Shown: positions 26,051 through 36,880, counted from the stretch's first letter. The stretch: 59,830 bases of DNA from Bacteroidales bacterium (GCA_017523725.1 JAFWVY010000043.1:1-59830); one strand, 5' to 3'. The notes: a model not told the origin generated them from the sequence alone. A program made the numbers and translations.

Positions 26051-29000
26051 TTACAGTTTCTTCTTTACTTCGGTCTCCTGGAAGCCCTCGATGGTGTCTC
26101 CAGCCTGAAGATCGTTGTATGACACAAGGTTGAGGCCACATTCGTAGCCGCTCGTCACTTCTTTCACATCGTCCTTGAAACGCCGCAGGGAGCCGAGCTC
26201 GCCCGTATGGATGACAATGCCGTCGCGGATGACACGCACCTTGGTGTTGCGCGTGATCTTGCCTTCGCGGACGATACAGCCGGCCACGGTGCCCACCTTT
26301 GTAATCTTGAAGACCTCGCGGATGTCGAGTGTCGCCACGATCTCCTCCTTGATTTCGGGCGAAAGCATACCCTCCATGGCCGCCTTGATTTCTTCGATGG
26401 CGTCGTAGATGATGGAATAGAGGCGGATGTCGATCTTCTCTTTTTCGGCCAGTTTCCGCGCGTTGAGCGAGGGCCGGACCTGGAAGCCGACGATGATGGC
26501 GTTGGATGCCGCCGCCAGCAGGATATCCGATTCGGAGATCTGTCCCACCGCCTTGTGGATGACGTTGACCTGTATCTCGGGGGTGGACAGTTTGATGAGC
26601 GAGTCGGTGATGGCTTCGATGGAACCGTCCACGTCGCCTTTGACGATAATGTTGAGTTCCTGGAAGTTGCCGATGGCGATACGACGGCCGATTTCGTCCA
26701 GCGTGATGTGCTTCGTGGTACGGATGCCCTGCTCGCGCTGGAGCTGTGCCCGTTTGACGGCGATTTCGCGGGCTTCGTGGAAGTCGTCCATGACGTTGAA
26801 GGTATCACCGGCCTGCGGTGCACCGTCCAGACCCAGAATCAGGGCCGGGGTGGACGGACCTGCCTCGGTGATTTTCGTGCCACGTTCGTTGAACATGGCC
26901 TTGACACTGCCGACGAAACTGCCGGCCAGCACGATGTCGCCCTGATGCAGTGTACCCGATTCGACCAGCACGGTGGCTACGTAGCCGCGCCCCTTGTCGA
27001 GCGACGACTCGATGACGGTACCTGTGGCGTTCTTGTTCGGGTTGGCCTTGAGGTCGAGGATGTCGGCCTCGAGCAGAACTTTCTCGAGCAGCAGATCGAC
27101 GTTGGTGCCGCTCTTGGCGGAAATCTCCTGCGACTGGTACTTGCCGCCCCAGTCTTCGACGAGGTAGTTCATCTGGGCCAGTTCTTCCTTTACTTTGTCG
27201 GGATTGGCCGCAGGCTTGTCTATCTTATTGATGGCGAATACGATGGGAACGCCGGCCGCCGAGGCGTGGTTGATGGCTTCGATGGTCTGCTGTTTCACGC
27301 CGTCGTCGGCCGCGACCACGATGATGGCCACGTCGGTGATCTTGGCACCGCGTGCACGCATGGCGGTGAAAGCTTCGTGTCCCGGTGTGTCGAGGAAGGT
27401 GATTTTCCGGCCGTCCTTGAGTTTGACGGCGTAGGCACCGATGTGCTGTGTGATGCCGCCGGCCTCACCTGCAATGATGTTGGTGTGGCGGATGTAGTCG
27501 AGCAGCTTGGTCTTGCCGTGGTCGACGTGGCCCATGACGGTCACGATGGGCGGCCGCGGTTCAAGCGACTCCGGCGTGTCTTCCTCGTGCTGGATGACAT
27601 CGTGGAGTTCGGGGCTGATAAATTCGACCTTGAAGCCGAATTCGTCGGCCACGATGACCATCGTCTCGGCGTCCAGCCGCTGGTTGATGGACACGAACAG
27701 ACCCATGCTCATGCAGGTGGAAATGACGTTTGTCACCGGCACGTTCATCAATGTGGCTAACTCGTTGACAGAAACAAACTCTGTAACTTTGAGCGTATTG
27801 CGTTCGCTCATCGAGATTTCTTCCTGCTCCTGCTGCTTGATGTTGAATGCTTCGCGTTTGTCGCGGCGGTATTTGGAGCTCTTCGATTTCGCGCCTTTGG
27901 CGGTCAGACGGGAGAGGGTCTCCTTGATCTGCTTCTGCACATCTTCTTCGTTGACTTCGGTGTGCAGTGCCGGGCGTTTCTTGCTGCGGCCTTCCTTGGG
28001 CTTGTTGTCGTCTTTCTTGCGCTCGCCCCGGGCCGGGTTGGTGCCCTGCGTGGTGTCGGTGATCCGCACCGGATTCGGGCCTTTGTTGTCTTTGATGCGT
28101 TTGCGTTTCTCGCGTTCGCGTTTGCCGTTTTTCTTGGAGGTGTCGACCGGCAGGGTGATGTTGCCGACGATTTTCGGCCCGGCCAGCGTAGCGGTCGTGA
28201 CCGGGATGTGCTCGGGCACGTGCTGGGCAGGTGCGGCCTCGGCGGCCGGTTGCTCGGCTTTTGCCGGCTGTTCTGCGGCCGGTGCCTCGGGCTGCGCTGT
28301 CGCTTCTGGTGTCTTTGCGGCTGTTTCGGCAGCAGGCTTGTGGGCCGGTTTGTTCAGCGCATCCAGGTCGATGTGTCCCACCACCTTGATGGGTGACTCC
28401 GCAGCCTTTTCTTCGGCTTTGGTCTCCGTGGCTTCGACAGGCTTCTCCGCTGCAGGAGCCTTCTCTTCGACGGCTTGCATGGCCGGCTTCTTCTCCGTCT
28501 GGACGGGAGCCTCTGTCTGGACAGGTGTTTCTGCCTGGATGGCCGCGGCCTGTCCGGCTTGCTTTGCCGGTTCTTCAGCGGCGGGTTTCGCTTCGGCCGG
28601 GACGGTTTCTGCGACAGGGGCGGCTGCCGGTTTCTCTGCGGCAGGTTTTTCTGCCGTCTGGGCAGGGGCTGAACTTTCAACCTTTTCAGGTTTCGCCGTG
28701 ATTACCTCAGGTTTCACTGTGGCTGTCTCGGGCGTTGCCGGTTTCGCCTCGGGTTTCGCCTCGGATTTCGGTTCTTCGGCCGGGGCGGCTGCCGGGCGGC
28801 TCTCCGTCTTCGGACGGGCCGGGATATCGACGGGTTTCTTGCCGGTGTTGTCCTTGATAAGGATGTCACGGGCCGTTTCGTCCTCTTCGGGTGTCTCGGG
28901 CTTGATCTCTTCGACGGTGATGGTCTCCTTCAGGTCCTTCAGTCCGCGCAGGTTAATCTTTTCGGCTTCTTTCTTGGCCGAAACGTCAGAACTGAATTCC

Positions 29001-29161
29001 TTGGCCAGTACGGGATACCACTCGGCCGGAATCTTCGCGTTGGGATTGTTCTCTTCTTCCACCTCGTACCCTTTCTTTTTCAAGAAAGCCACGATGGTGC
29101 CGATCCCGACGTTGAACTCCTTCTGTAATTTGCTAATTCTTATGGGTTTGCCTTCTGCCAT
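26051..29161 (-). CDS. infB: Translation initiation factor IF-2
   Basis: IF-2, 1036 aa. The GTPase that positions initiator tRNA on the 30S subunit and promotes subunit joining. A short N-terminal IF2 domain ([20 protein letters not shown]) is followed by a very long Ala/Pro/Glu/Lys-rich linker (about 90-400), typical of Bacteroidota. The G domain starts near residue 540, with GHVDHGKT (G1), DTPGHEAF (G3) and NKID (G4). Domains II-IV end the protein. Third gene of rimP-nusA-infB, 31 bases after nusA. Confidence 0.98.
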   Translation of the reverse strand: MAEGKPIRISKLQKEFNVGIGTIVAFLKKKGYEVEEENNPNAKIPAEWYPVLAKEFSSDVSAKKEAEKINLRGLKDLKETITVEEIKPETPEEDETARDILIKDNTGKKPVDIPARPKTESRPAAAPAEEPKSEAKPEAKPATPETATVKPEVITAKPEKVESSAPAQTAEKPAAEKPAAAPVAETVPAEAKPAAEEPAKQAGQAAAIQAETPVQTEAPVQTEKKPAMQAVEEKAPAAEKPVEATETKAEEKAAESPIKVVGHIDLDALNKPAHKPAAETAAKTPEATAQPEAPAAEQPAKAEQPAAEAAPAQHVPEHIPVTTATLAGPKIVGNITLPVDTSKKNGKREREKRKRIKDNKGPNPVRITDTTQGTNPARGERKKDDNKPKEGRSKKRPALHTEVNEEDVQKQIKETLSRLTAKGAKSKSSKYRRDKREAFNIKQQEQEEISMSERNTLKVTEFVSVNELATLMNVPVTNVISTCMSMGLFVSINQRLDAETMVIVADEFGFKVEFISPELHDVIQHEEDTPESLEPRPPIVTVMGHVDHGKTKLLDYIRHTNIIAGEAGGITQHIGAYAVKLKDGRKITFLDTPGHEAFTAMRARGAKITDVAIIVVAADDGVKQQTIEAINHASAAGVPIVFAINKIDKPAANPDKVKEELAQMNYLVEDWGGKYQSQEISAKSGTNVDLLLEKVLLEADILDLKANPNKNATGTVIESSLDKGRGYVATVLVESGTLHQGDIVLAGSFVGSVKAMFNERGTKITEAGPSTPALILGLDGAPQAGDTFNVMDDFHEAREIAVKRAQLQREQGIRTTKHITLDEIGRRIAIGNFQELNIIVKGDVDGSIEAITDSLIKLSTPEIQVNVIHKAVGQISESDILLAAASNAIIVGFQVRPSLNARKLAEKEKIDIRLYSIIYDAIEEIKAAMEGMLSPEIKEEIVATLDIREVFKITKVGTVAGCIVREGKITRNTKVRVIRDGIVIHTGELGSLRRFKDDVKEVTSGYECGLNLVSYNDLQAGDTIEGFQETEVKKKL

Positions 29162-29192
29162 ATGATATTATCTTGTTTTGTTCTGTTGCGGT

Positions 29193-30425
29193 CTATTCGA
29201 ATTCGGCTCTGAGAATGCGGTACACTTCGTGAACGGTTTCTTCTTCGAGATTGGTACGTTTCTCGAGTTCCTCCTCCGGAAGCTCCAGTACGCTCTTGGC
29301 GGTGTCGCAGCCTACTTTCTTGATCTCGTCGATGACCCACTCGTCGATTTCGTCGGTGAATTCTTCGAGCGCCACATCTTCTTCGTCAGGCGTTTCCTCG
29401 GCTTCGCGGTATACTTCGATGTCGTATCCGGTAAGCATGCAGGCCAGCTTGATGTTGCTGCCGCCTTTGCCAATGGCCAGCGAAACCTGGTCGGGCGAGA
29501 GGTAAACGTTAGCTTTCTTTTCGTCCTCGAGAATCTGCACGGATATCACCTTGGCCGGGCTCAGGGCGCGGGCCACGAAGAGCTGCAGATTGCTGGTGTA
29601 GTTGATGACATCGATGTTTTCGTTGCGCAGTTCGCGGACGATGCCGTGGATGCGCGAACCTTTCATGCCGACGCAGGCGCCGACCGGGTCGATGCGGTCG
29701 TCATACGATTCGACGGCCACCTTGGCCTTGTCGCCGGGGATGCGGGCAATATGCTTGAGCGTGATGAGACCGTCGAAGATCTCGGGCACTTCGAGCTCGA
29801 ACAGCCGCTGCAGGAAGATGGGCGAGGTGCGCGACAGGATAATGACGGGCGTGTTGTTCTTCATCTCAACCCGTACCACGATGGCGCGGATGGAGTCGCC
29901 TTTGTGGAAATGGTCGGCGGGAATCTGCTCGTTCTTGGGCAGCAGCAGTTCGTTGCCTTCATCGTCAAGCACGAGAATCTCGCGTTTCCATATCTGATAC
30001 ACTTCGCCGATGACGATTTCTCCGATGCGGTCTTTGTATTTGAGGAAGATGTTCTCTTTTTCCAGATCCATGATGCGTGAGGTGAGGTTCTGCCGCAGCG
30101 CCAGGATGGAACGCCGTCCGAATTCCTCCATCTTGACTTCGTCGTTCACTTCTTCGCCGATTTCGTAGTCTTCGTCGATTTTCTGGGCGTCGCTCAGCGA
30201 AATCTGCAGGTTCGGATCGGTCAGGTCTTCGTCGGCCACCACTTCGCGTGAACGCCAGATTTCGAAGTCGCCTTTGTCGGGATTGATGATCACGTTGATG
30301 TTCTCGTCGGTGCCGTATTTCTTGGCCAGCGTGCTGCGGAACACATCTTCGAGCACACTCATCATGGTGGCCCGGTTAATGTTCTTCAATTCCTTGAACT
30401 CTGCAAAAGTGTCTAAAAGATTCAT
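29193..30425 (-). CDS. nusA: Transcription termination/antitermination factor NusA
   Basis: NusA, 410 aa. It binds RNA polymerase and nascent RNA and modulates pausing, termination and antitermination. The N-terminal polymerase-binding domain (LLDTFAEFKELKNINRATMM), an S1 domain (EIVIGEVYQIWKREILVLDD) and two KH domains (CVGMKGSRIHGIVREL; AIGKGGSNIKLAC) are present. The C-terminal tail is acidic (EETPDEEDVALEEF) and lacks the double acidic repeats of the gammaproteobacterial protein. Starts 12 bases after rimP. Confidence 0.97.
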   Translation of the reverse strand: MNLLDTFAEFKELKNINRATMMSVLEDVFRSTLAKKYGTDENINVIINPDKGDFEIWRSREVVADEDLTDPNLQISLSDAQKIDEDYEIGEEVNDEVKMEEFGRRSILALRQNLTSRIMDLEKENIFLKYKDRIGEIVIGEVYQIWKREILVLDDEGNELLLPKNEQIPADHFHKGDSIRAIVVRVEMKNNTPVIILSRTSPIFLQRLFELEVPEIFDGLITLKHIARIPGDKAKVAVESYDDRIDPVGACVGMKGSRIHGIVRELRNENIDVINYTSNLQLFVARALSPAKVISVQILEDEKKANVYLSPDQVSLAIGKGGSNIKLACMLTGYDIEVYREAEETPDEEDVALEEFTDEIDEWVIDEIKKVGCDTAKSVLELPEEELEKRTNLEEETVHEVYRILRAEFE

Positions 30426-30437
30426 CTCTGTTTGCTA

Positions 30438-30899
30438 TTAAAATGTAATGATTAGTTTGGCTGATTTGATGTCTTCGCGCAGGATGTCGGTGTCGACGGT
30501 GGCCTCGCTTTTCTTTTTTGTCGCGGGATCCTTGACGGTCTTGACGGTGCGCAGGATGATGTGCCGGTCGTCCGCTTCGATGAGCAGACCCTTGCAGCGG
30601 GAGCCGTCCTGCCTCAGTACGTTGATTTCTTCGCCCACGTGCTTGATGTACTGGCGGGTGATGAGGAACGGCTCGGTGAGGCCCGGCGACGAGACTTCGA
30701 GGTCGTAGTCCTCGATTTCGGGCGCCAGCATGCTGACCAGTTTCCGGTTGACATCGACGCATTCGTCAATGCCGATGGCGGGGTCCTTGTCGATTTGCAC
30801 GGCAATGCGCTGCTTGGGCAGCACCGCCGCCCGGACAAGGTAGATGCCGGTGCCTGCGATGATCTGCTCGACGGCTTGCTGTATCGTTTTTACATCCAT
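30438..30899 (-). CDS. rimP: Ribosome maturation factor RimP
   Basis: RimP, 153 aa, needed for 30S subunit assembly. The ATG at 30899 is chosen since it gives the family start (MDVKTIQQAVEQII) and lies after the promoter and leader hairpin; the longer in-frame reading to 30986 crosses both. Motif VSSPGLTEPF and the preceding EDYDLEVS are the family core. First gene of rimP-nusA-infB. Confidence 0.93.
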   Translation of the reverse strand: MDVKTIQQAVEQIIAGTGIYLVRAAVLPKQRIAVQIDKDPAIGIDECVDVNRKLVSMLAPEIEDYDLEVSSPGLTEPFLITRQYIKHVGEEINVLRQDGSRCKGLLIEADDRHIILRTVKTVKDPATKKKSEATVDTDILREDIKSAKLIITF

Positions 30900-30907
30900 A
30901 AGGTTTG

Positions 30908-30937
30908 AATAATAAAGAAGGGGACTCGCGTCCCCCT
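30908..30937 (-). terminator. Terminator-like hairpin in the rimP-nusA-infB leader
   Basis: On the minus strand AGGGGGAC, a GCGA tetraloop (GNRA type) and GTCCCCTT form an 8-bp stem with one G-T pair, followed by the T-rich tract CTTTATTATT. It lies between the promoter -7 (30954-30961) and the rimP start, so it is in the leader of this operon and could act as an attenuator. Confidence 0.55.
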
Positions 30938-30953
30938 CATTCCTTTCCGGCGG

Positions 30954-30987
30954 CAAAGATACGAAATATTCCGAATCTGCAAGCAAA
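30954..30987 (-). promoter_or_regulatory. Promoter of rimP-nusA-infB
   Basis: Minus-strand TTTG (30987-30984), a 22-base spacer and TATCTTTG (30961-30954). The predicted leader is about 48 bases and contains a terminator-like hairpin. Confidence 0.6.
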
Positions 30988-31026
30988 TTAATGCGTTTGC
31001 CGCTTTTTTTAATGTTTTTCCGGTGT

Positions 31027-33537
31027 CTATCTGGCCTTGAAGCTGATTTCGTCCGACGTCAGGCCTTCGGAGGTGACACGGACTGTGACCGTGCCGGGCT
31101 GGTCGGCGGCGACAATGCCGAGGCACATGCCTGAGTAGGCTTTCCGGGAGTCGCTCTTGACCGATTCCAGATCGCTCATGTTGCCGTTCTCGACGCCGAT
31201 GAGCCGTCCGCCGGTGACGGTGAACTGTACCCGGTTGTCGGTGATGGGGCAGAGGTTGCCCGCGGCGTCGAGCACTTCGACCGTGACGTGCGCCACATCC
31301 GAGGGATCGGCCCGGAAGGACGGCCGGTCGACGGTGGCGCGCAGTCTGGCCGGGGCACCGGCTGTGCGGATGATTTCCTCATAGGTCTGGTCGCCGATGG
31401 TGCCGACCGCTTTGATTTCCCCCGGTTCGTAGGCAACGTCCCAGGTCAGGTGCAGGTCGGCTGTGGTGGCGTAGCGCTTGGTCGGCCCATACGAGTTCCA
31501 GCCGTTTTCCACGCCCTGGCGCGGAAATTCGATGGATTTCTTGCCGTATGACTTGCCATTGACGAACAACTCCACTTCTTCGCAGTTGGTGAAACAGGCC
31601 ACCTGCATGATTTCGCCTTCGTGGCCTTCCCAGTTCCAGTGCGGCAGCAGGTGTACCATCGGCTCGTCGCTCCAGATGCTCTTGAAGAAGTAGTAACCGT
31701 CTTTCTTGAAGCCGCAGTTGTCCAGATAGCCGGACGTGCTGCCGCGGGACGGCCAGCCGGATTCGCCGTAATAGTCGATACCGGTCCACATGAAGTCGCC
31801 GATGACATAGTCGTAGGCCATGGTGAAACGCCAGCGCTGCTCGACGTCGATGAGGTTGCTGCTGACAATGCCGCCGCGGAACATCCGGCGGAAGGAGCGC
31901 ATCATCTGGTTCCCCTGCGGTTGCTGCGCGTTGCCTGCGGCCTGAGGGGCTGCGGGTGCCGGCTGGGTGACGGTGGTCGGGAAGCGGTATTGTCCGCGGC
32001 TTCCGCCGTAACCGCCCGATTCGGTGGCGACGACCCGGCGTTCGGGAAATTCGGCCTTGTCGAGTGCATAGAGCACCTCGCGGCGTGTACGCCACCGGTC
32101 GGGATAATTGTAGCCGATGATGTCATTGGCGAATTCTGCCAGATATTCGGGTGATGCGGGATTGTTCGAAGCGATTTCGTCGTTGCCGCTCGTTACCAGA
32201 CGGGTGGGGTCGAGGGAGTGGCAGTAGGCTACCAGCTCGCGGGCGATGCCCGGACCTTCTTCCGAGTGCTGGTCGCGGATTTCGTTGCCGACGCTCCACA
32301 TGACCACCGACGGATGGTTCCGGTCGCGGGCCACCATGGCGTGCAGGTCGCGTTCGTGCCATTCGTCAAACTCAACATGGTAGTCGTAGGTGTTCTTGCC
32401 GTGGATCCACTGGTCGAACGCTTCGTCCATCACCAGCATGCCGAGACGGTCGCAGAGGTCGAGGAATTCCGGCGCCGGCGCATTGTGCGCGGTGCGGATG
32501 GCGTTGCAGCCGCCGCTTTTGAGGATTTCGATGCGACGTTCCCAGACTCTTTCGGGAACGGCCGCTCCCACGGCACCGCCGTCATGGTGCAGGTTGACGC
32601 CTTTCATCTTGACCTGCTTGCCGTTGAGCAGGAAACCTTTGTCCACGTCGTAGTCGATGGTCCGGATGCCCATCGGATTCTCCACACGGTCGGCTTCACG
32701 GCCGGATACGACGAGTGACGTCCGCAGGGTGTAGAGGTACGGTGTGTCGAGACTCCAGAGAATGGGGTCGGCTACATCGAACTGCTGTTCGACAGAGGCC
32801 TTGCCTCCGGCCGGAATTTCCACCTCCTTGGTGGCGGTGGCGACGGTCTGGCCGGTAGCGCTCACGACGGTTTGCCGGACCGTGCCCTTGACGGCCTTGG
32901 CCTGCCGGTTGGCGAGGTCGGAAGTCACATGCACGACGGCCTTGCCGTTTTCGATGCTTTCGGTGTAGTTGAAGACGCCCCATTTCTCGAATCCGGTCTG
33001 GCCCGTCTCCACGATGCGCACGTGGCGGTAGATGCCGGAACCGCTGTACCAGCGGGAGTTGGGCTGCTTGGAGTTGTCCACGCGTACGGCGATGACGTTG
33101 CCCGATGCCTTGAGCACGGGGGTGATGTCGTACGAGAAACTGGAATAACCGTAGGGCCAGCTGCCTATTTCGGTGCCGTTGATCCAGACGGTGCTGTTCA
33201 TGTATACGCCGTCGAATTCGATGGTGTATATCTTGGATTTGCTGTATCCCGGAATGCTGAAACTCTTGCGGTACCAGCCGGTTCCCATCGGGAAATATCC
33301 TATGCTGCCGCCGCCGGGGTTGTTCTGCAGGTTCTCGCCTTCGATGCTCCAGTCATGCGGCAGAGTGACGGCCCGCCATTCGCGGTCGTTGTATTGGACG
33401 GCCTGGGCGTTTTCGATGTCCCCAAGGGAGAATTTCCAGCCACTGTCGAACGGCAGGATGCGGCGCGGCGCGGTGGCGGCGGCCAGCAGGCTGCAGGTGA
33501 GAGCCAGCATGGCAAGTACTGATGACAAACGTTTCAT
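31027..33537 (-). CDS. Glycoside hydrolase family 2 enzyme (beta-galactosidase-like)
   Basis: Exported GH2 enzyme of 836 aa with a signal peptide (about 1-22). A sugar-binding domain (FDSGWKFSLGD...PHDWSIE) leads, then an Ig-like domain, the TIM barrel and C-terminal Ig-like domains. The acid/base Glu is in MWSVGNEI and the nucleophile Glu probably in VVATESGGY. Directly after the nucleophile loop is an unusual low-complexity insertion of about 35 residues rich in Gln, Pro and Ala, followed by MMRSFRRMFRGG. Beta-galactosidase is the likeliest activity, but GH2 also contains glucuronidases and mannosidases. Stands between rlmD and rimP. Confidence 0.88.
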   Translation of the reverse strand: MKRLSSVLAMLALTCSLLAAATAPRRILPFDSGWKFSLGDIENAQAVQYNDREWRAVTLPHDWSIEGENLQNNPGGGSIGYFPMGTGWYRKSFSIPGYSKSKIYTIEFDGVYMNSTVWINGTEIGSWPYGYSSFSYDITPVLKASGNVIAVRVDNSKQPNSRWYSGSGIYRHVRIVETGQTGFEKWGVFNYTESIENGKAVVHVTSDLANRQAKAVKGTVRQTVVSATGQTVATATKEVEIPAGGKASVEQQFDVADPILWSLDTPYLYTLRTSLVVSGREADRVENPMGIRTIDYDVDKGFLLNGKQVKMKGVNLHHDGGAVGAAVPERVWERRIEILKSGGCNAIRTAHNAPAPEFLDLCDRLGMLVMDEAFDQWIHGKNTYDYHVEFDEWHERDLHAMVARDRNHPSVVMWSVGNEIRDQHSEEGPGIARELVAYCHSLDPTRLVTSGNDEIASNNPASPEYLAEFANDIIGYNYPDRWRTRREVLYALDKAEFPERRVVATESGGYGGSRGQYRFPTTVTQPAPAAPQAAGNAQQPQGNQMMRSFRRMFRGGIVSSNLIDVEQRWRFTMAYDYVIGDFMWTGIDYYGESGWPSRGSTSGYLDNCGFKKDGYYFFKSIWSDEPMVHLLPHWNWEGHEGEIMQVACFTNCEEVELFVNGKSYGKKSIEFPRQGVENGWNSYGPTKRYATTADLHLTWDVAYEPGEIKAVGTIGDQTYEEIIRTAGAPARLRATVDRPSFRADPSDVAHVTVEVLDAAGNLCPITDNRVQFTVTGGRLIGVENGNMSDLESVKSDSRKAYSGMCLGIVAADQPGTVTVRVTSEGLTSDEISFKAR

Positions 33538-33587
33538 GGTGTTGCTTGTAAATGGTGTAAAAAAAAGTCAGGACGTGTCGGCCGCTG

Positions 33588-35000
33588 TCACCTCAGCCGG
33601 AGTTGCACGACATTTTCGACATGATGGGTCTGCGGAAACATATCCACTGGCTGCACCATGGTGATGTCGTAGGCTTCGCCGAGCACGGCCAGGTCGCGGG
33701 CCTGCGTGGCGGGGTTGCAACTGACGTAGATTATGCGGTCGGGATGCAGTACCAGCAGGTTCTGCAACACTTTGGGATGGACGCCGGCCCGTGGCGGGTC
33801 GAGGATGATGACGTCCGGTGCACCGTGTTGTTCGACGAACGGCAGCGTGAAGATGTCCTTCATGTCGCCGGCGAAGAACTCGGCGTTTTCGATGTGGTTG
33901 AACCGGGCGTTCTCACGGGCGTCCTCGATGGCTTCGGGCACGTACTCCACTCCGATGACGCGCTCGCAGTGCGAGGCTACGAAACTGGCGATGGTGCCGA
34001 TGCCCGTGTAAAGGTCGTAGACCACCTCGTGCCCGGTCAGCATGGCCGCCTGGCGTACGACGCCGTACAGCACGGCCGCCTGGCGGGAATTGGTCTGGAA
34101 GAACGATTTCGGACCGACTTTGAATTTCAGGTTTTCCATCTGCTCGAGGATGTACGGCCGTCCCTTGTAAAGCCGAACTTCGAGGTCGGCGAAGCTGTCG
34201 TGGGGCTTGGGATTGATGACGTACATCAGGGAGGTGATTTCAGGAAAGGTTTCAGCGACGTAGTCCAACAGGCTGGTACGTATTGCGATGTCTTCGTAGG
34301 CAAAGGTCAGGATGATCATGATTTCGCCGGTGGAAGCCATGCGGCTGACCATGGTCCGCAGGAACCCTTCGTGGGTGCGCATGTTGTAGAACGGCATGCG
34401 GTGTTCTATCGCGAATTGCTTGATAGCCAAGCGAATCTGGTTGGATGGGTCGCGCTGCAACAGGCATTCTTCGATGTCGAGCACCTTGTCGAACTTGTCC
34501 GGCATATGGTAGCCCAGTGCGTACAGGTCGGTGCCTTCGGGCGGCTGGGCCATTTCTTCCGGGTAGAGCCAGCGCGTCGATGAGAAGGTGAACTCCAGCT
34601 TGTTGCGGTAATAATAGGTCTCCGGCGCCCGCAGGATGGGCAGAATATGCCGGATGGGCAGCCGCCCGATGCGGACAAGCTGCTCGTAGATTTCTTTCTG
34701 TTTGTATTCCAGTTGCTTGTCGTAATCCAAGTCCTGCCATTTGCAGCCACCGCACGCCTCGAAATGACGGCATGGCGGCTTGATGCGGAGCGGGGAGAGA
34801 CTGACGAACCGGATGGGAATGGCATCCAAATAGTTGCGGTGTATCTTGACCACTTTCAGGTCCACTACGTCGCCCGGTACGGCGTGAGATATGAAAATCA
34901 CCATGTCGTTGACCTTGGCGACAGCTTTCCCTTCGGAAGCTATGTCGGTCACTTCGACGTGTTCGATGATGGGATAGTCTTTTACGCGGAGTCGGGCCAT
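33588..35000 (-). CDS. rlmD: 23S rRNA (uracil-5-)-methyltransferase, RlmD/RumA type
   Basis: SAM-dependent RNA methyltransferase of 470 aa that makes 5-methyluridine in 23S rRNA. N-terminal TRAM domain (about 1-70), an iron-sulphur motif CRHFEACGGCKW with a further Cys in IEECLL, then the methyltransferase domain: DLYTGIGT for SAM binding, DPPRAG, and the catalytic Cys in YVSCNPATQ. The family has several paralogues with different target uridines, so the exact site is inferred. A GH2 gene follows after 50 bases. Confidence 0.9.
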   Translation of the reverse strand: MARLRVKDYPIIEHVEVTDIASEGKAVAKVNDMVIFISHAVPGDVVDLKVVKIHRNYLDAIPIRFVSLSPLRIKPPCRHFEACGGCKWQDLDYDKQLEYKQKEIYEQLVRIGRLPIRHILPILRAPETYYYRNKLEFTFSSTRWLYPEEMAQPPEGTDLYALGYHMPDKFDKVLDIEECLLQRDPSNQIRLAIKQFAIEHRMPFYNMRTHEGFLRTMVSRMASTGEIMIILTFAYEDIAIRTSLLDYVAETFPEITSLMYVINPKPHDSFADLEVRLYKGRPYILEQMENLKFKVGPKSFFQTNSRQAAVLYGVVRQAAMLTGHEVVYDLYTGIGTIASFVASHCERVIGVEYVPEAIEDARENARFNHIENAEFFAGDMKDIFTLPFVEQHGAPDVIILDPPRAGVHPKVLQNLLVLHPDRIIYVSCNPATQARDLAVLGEAYDITMVQPVDMFPQTHHVENVVQLRLR

Positions 35001-35028
35001 GACGTAATGGATTGCGGGATGCCGGGTG

Positions 35029-35067
35029 AAAAAACGGCTGCATCCCGGGAAAGGCGGTGCAGCCGTT
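35029..35067 (-). terminator. Terminator of the PEP carboxykinase gene
   Basis: Perfect 10-bp stem (35033-35042 with 35058-35067), 15-base loop, followed on the minus strand by TTTTTT. It lies 22 bases past the pckG stop and ahead of rlmD. Confidence 0.85.
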
Positions 35068-35089
35068 CAGAATAGGATCAGCTGCCTTG

Positions 35090-36880
35090 TCAGATGCCGA
35101 GGCGCTGTTTGAAGCCTTGCAGTTCGGCCGCCAGTTCCTTGGGCAGGTGGCTGCCGAAGCGGGCGTAATGCTCGTCGATGAGGGCGATTTCCTTCTTCCA
35201 CTCTTCTTTGTCGACGTTCAGGACCTTGGCCATCTTTTCGGGGGTCATGTCCTTAAGGCCTTCAATGTTGATGGCGCTCGGAGCGGGCACTTTGCCGATG
35301 ACGGTGTCCACCGTCTCGCCCTTGCCGTCGCAACGGTCGAAGATGTAGGCCAGCACGCGGCTGTTGTCGCCGTAACCCGGCCACAGGAATTTGCCGTTTT
35401 CTTTGCGGAACCAGTTTACATAGAATACTTTGGGGAGCTTCGTGGGATCCGGGGCGTTCTTGCCGATGGAGATCCAGTGGCCGAAGTAGTCGCCCATGTT
35501 GTAACCGCAGAACGGCAGCATGGCGAACGGGTCGCGGCGGACGATGCCCACCTGGCCGATGACGGCCGCCGTGGTCTCGGAGGATACGATGGAGCCCATG
35601 AACACGCCGTGGTTCCACGACATGGCTTCGTGAATCAGCGGCACGGTCGAAGGACGGCGTCCGCCGAACAGGATGGCCGAAATCGGCACGCCGGCCGGGT
35701 TTTCCCAATCCTTGTCGATGGCCGGGCACTGGTAGGCCGGAGCCGTGAAACGGGAGTTCGGATGTGCGCACACTTCGCCGGAAGCCGGATCGTGCACTTG
35801 GTTCTTCCAGTTGATGGTACCGGCCGGGCAATCCGTACCGATGCCTTCCCACCAGATGTCGCCGTCGGGTGTCAGACCGACGTTGGTGAAGATGGTGTTG
35901 GCGCGGCAGCTGAGCAGCGCATTCGGGTTGGTCTGCATGGAGGTATAGGGCGCCACACCGAAGAAACCGGCTTCGGGGTTGATGGCGTACAGACGGCCGT
36001 CGGCACCGAACTTCATCCAGGCGATGTCATCGCCGACGCATTCGACTTTCCAGCCCGGGATGGTCGGAACCAGCATGGCCAGGTTGGTCTTGCCGCAAGC
36101 AGACGGGAAGGCTGCCGCCACATATTTCTTTTCGCCTTTCGGATTGGTCAGGCCCAGAATCAGCATGTGTTCGGCCAGCCAGCCCTGTTCGCGCGCCATG
36201 ACGGTCGCGATACGCAGCGCGAAGCACTTCTTGCCGAGCAGCGCGTTTCCGCCGTAACCGGAACCGTACGACCAGATTTCATGGGTTTCGGGGAAGTGGG
36301 TGATGAACTTCTCTTCGATGGGAGCGCAGGGCCACTTCACGTCTTTCTGACCGGGCTTCAGGGGAGCGCCCACGGAATGGATGCACGGCACGAAATCGCC
36401 GTCGCCCAGCACGTCGAGCACCTTGCTGCCCATGCGGGTCATGATGCGCATGTTGACCACCACGTACGGGGAGTCGGTAATCTGCACGCCGATGTGCGCG
36501 ATCTTGGAACCCAGCGGGCCCATGCTGAAGGGCATGACGTACATGGTCCGGCCTTTCATGCAGCCGGTATATTTCTGAAGCAGGATCTCCTTCATCTTGA
36601 CGGGGTCTTCCCAATGGTTGGTCGGACCTGCGTCTTCTTCTTTCTTGGAGCAGATGAACGTTCTGTTTTCGACGCGGGCGACGTCGCTCGGGTCGGACTG
36701 GAAATAGTAGCTGTTGGGGCGTTTCTCTTCGTTGAGTTTTACGGCCATGCCGGAGGCTACCATGCTGTCGAGAATCTGCTGGTTCTCTTCTTCTGAACCG
36801 TCGCACCAGTGGACGCGGTCGGGCTGGCAGATGGCGGTCCATTCTGCAACCCACTGATTAAGTTTCTGATTTTTAGTCAT
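35090..36880 (-). CDS. pckG: Phosphoenolpyruvate carboxykinase, GTP type
   Basis: PEPCK of the GTP-dependent family, 596 aa, matching the family's usual 590-620 residues. It interconverts oxaloacetate and PEP, and in anaerobic Bacteroidota could work in the CO2-fixing direction toward succinate. The kinase-1 P-loop with the hyper-reactive Cys is [12 protein letters not shown]; the N-terminal block [20 protein letters not shown] and the metal-site block [13 protein letters not shown] are present. Many Bacteroidales carry the unrelated ATP-type enzyme instead. Monocistronic, with its own promoter and terminator. Confidence 0.95.
   Translation of the reverse strand: MTKNQKLNQWVAEWTAICQPDRVHWCDGSEEENQQILDSMVASGMAVKLNEEKRPNSYYFQSDPSDVARVENRTFICSKKEEDAGPTNHWEDPVKMKEILLQKYTGCMKGRTMYVMPFSMGPLGSKIAHIGVQITDSPYVVVNMRIMTRMGSKVLDVLGDGDFVPCIHSVGAPLKPGQKDVKWPCAPIEEKFITHFPETHEIWSYGSGYGGNALLGKKCFALRIATVMAREQGWLAEHMLILGLTNPKGEKKYVAAAFPSACGKTNLAMLVPTIPGWKVECVGDDIAWMKFGADGRLYAINPEAGFFGVAPYTSMQTNPNALLSCRANTIFTNVGLTPDGDIWWEGIGTDCPAGTINWKNQVHDPASGEVCAHPNSRFTAPAYQCPAIDKDWENPAGVPISAILFGGRRPSTVPLIHEAMSWNHGVFMGSIVSSETTAAVIGQVGIVRRDPFAMLPFCGYNMGDYFGHWISIGKNAPDPTKLPKVFYVNWFRKENGKFLWPGYGDNSRVLAYIFDRCDGKGETVDTVIGKVPAPSAINIEGLKDMTPEKMAKVLNVDKEEWKKEIALIDEHYARFGSHLPKELAAELQGFKQRLGI

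Noticed and set aside
35057..36796. Plus-strand frame of 579 codons opposite pckG
   Set aside because: Antisense shadow of an unambiguous PEPCK gene.
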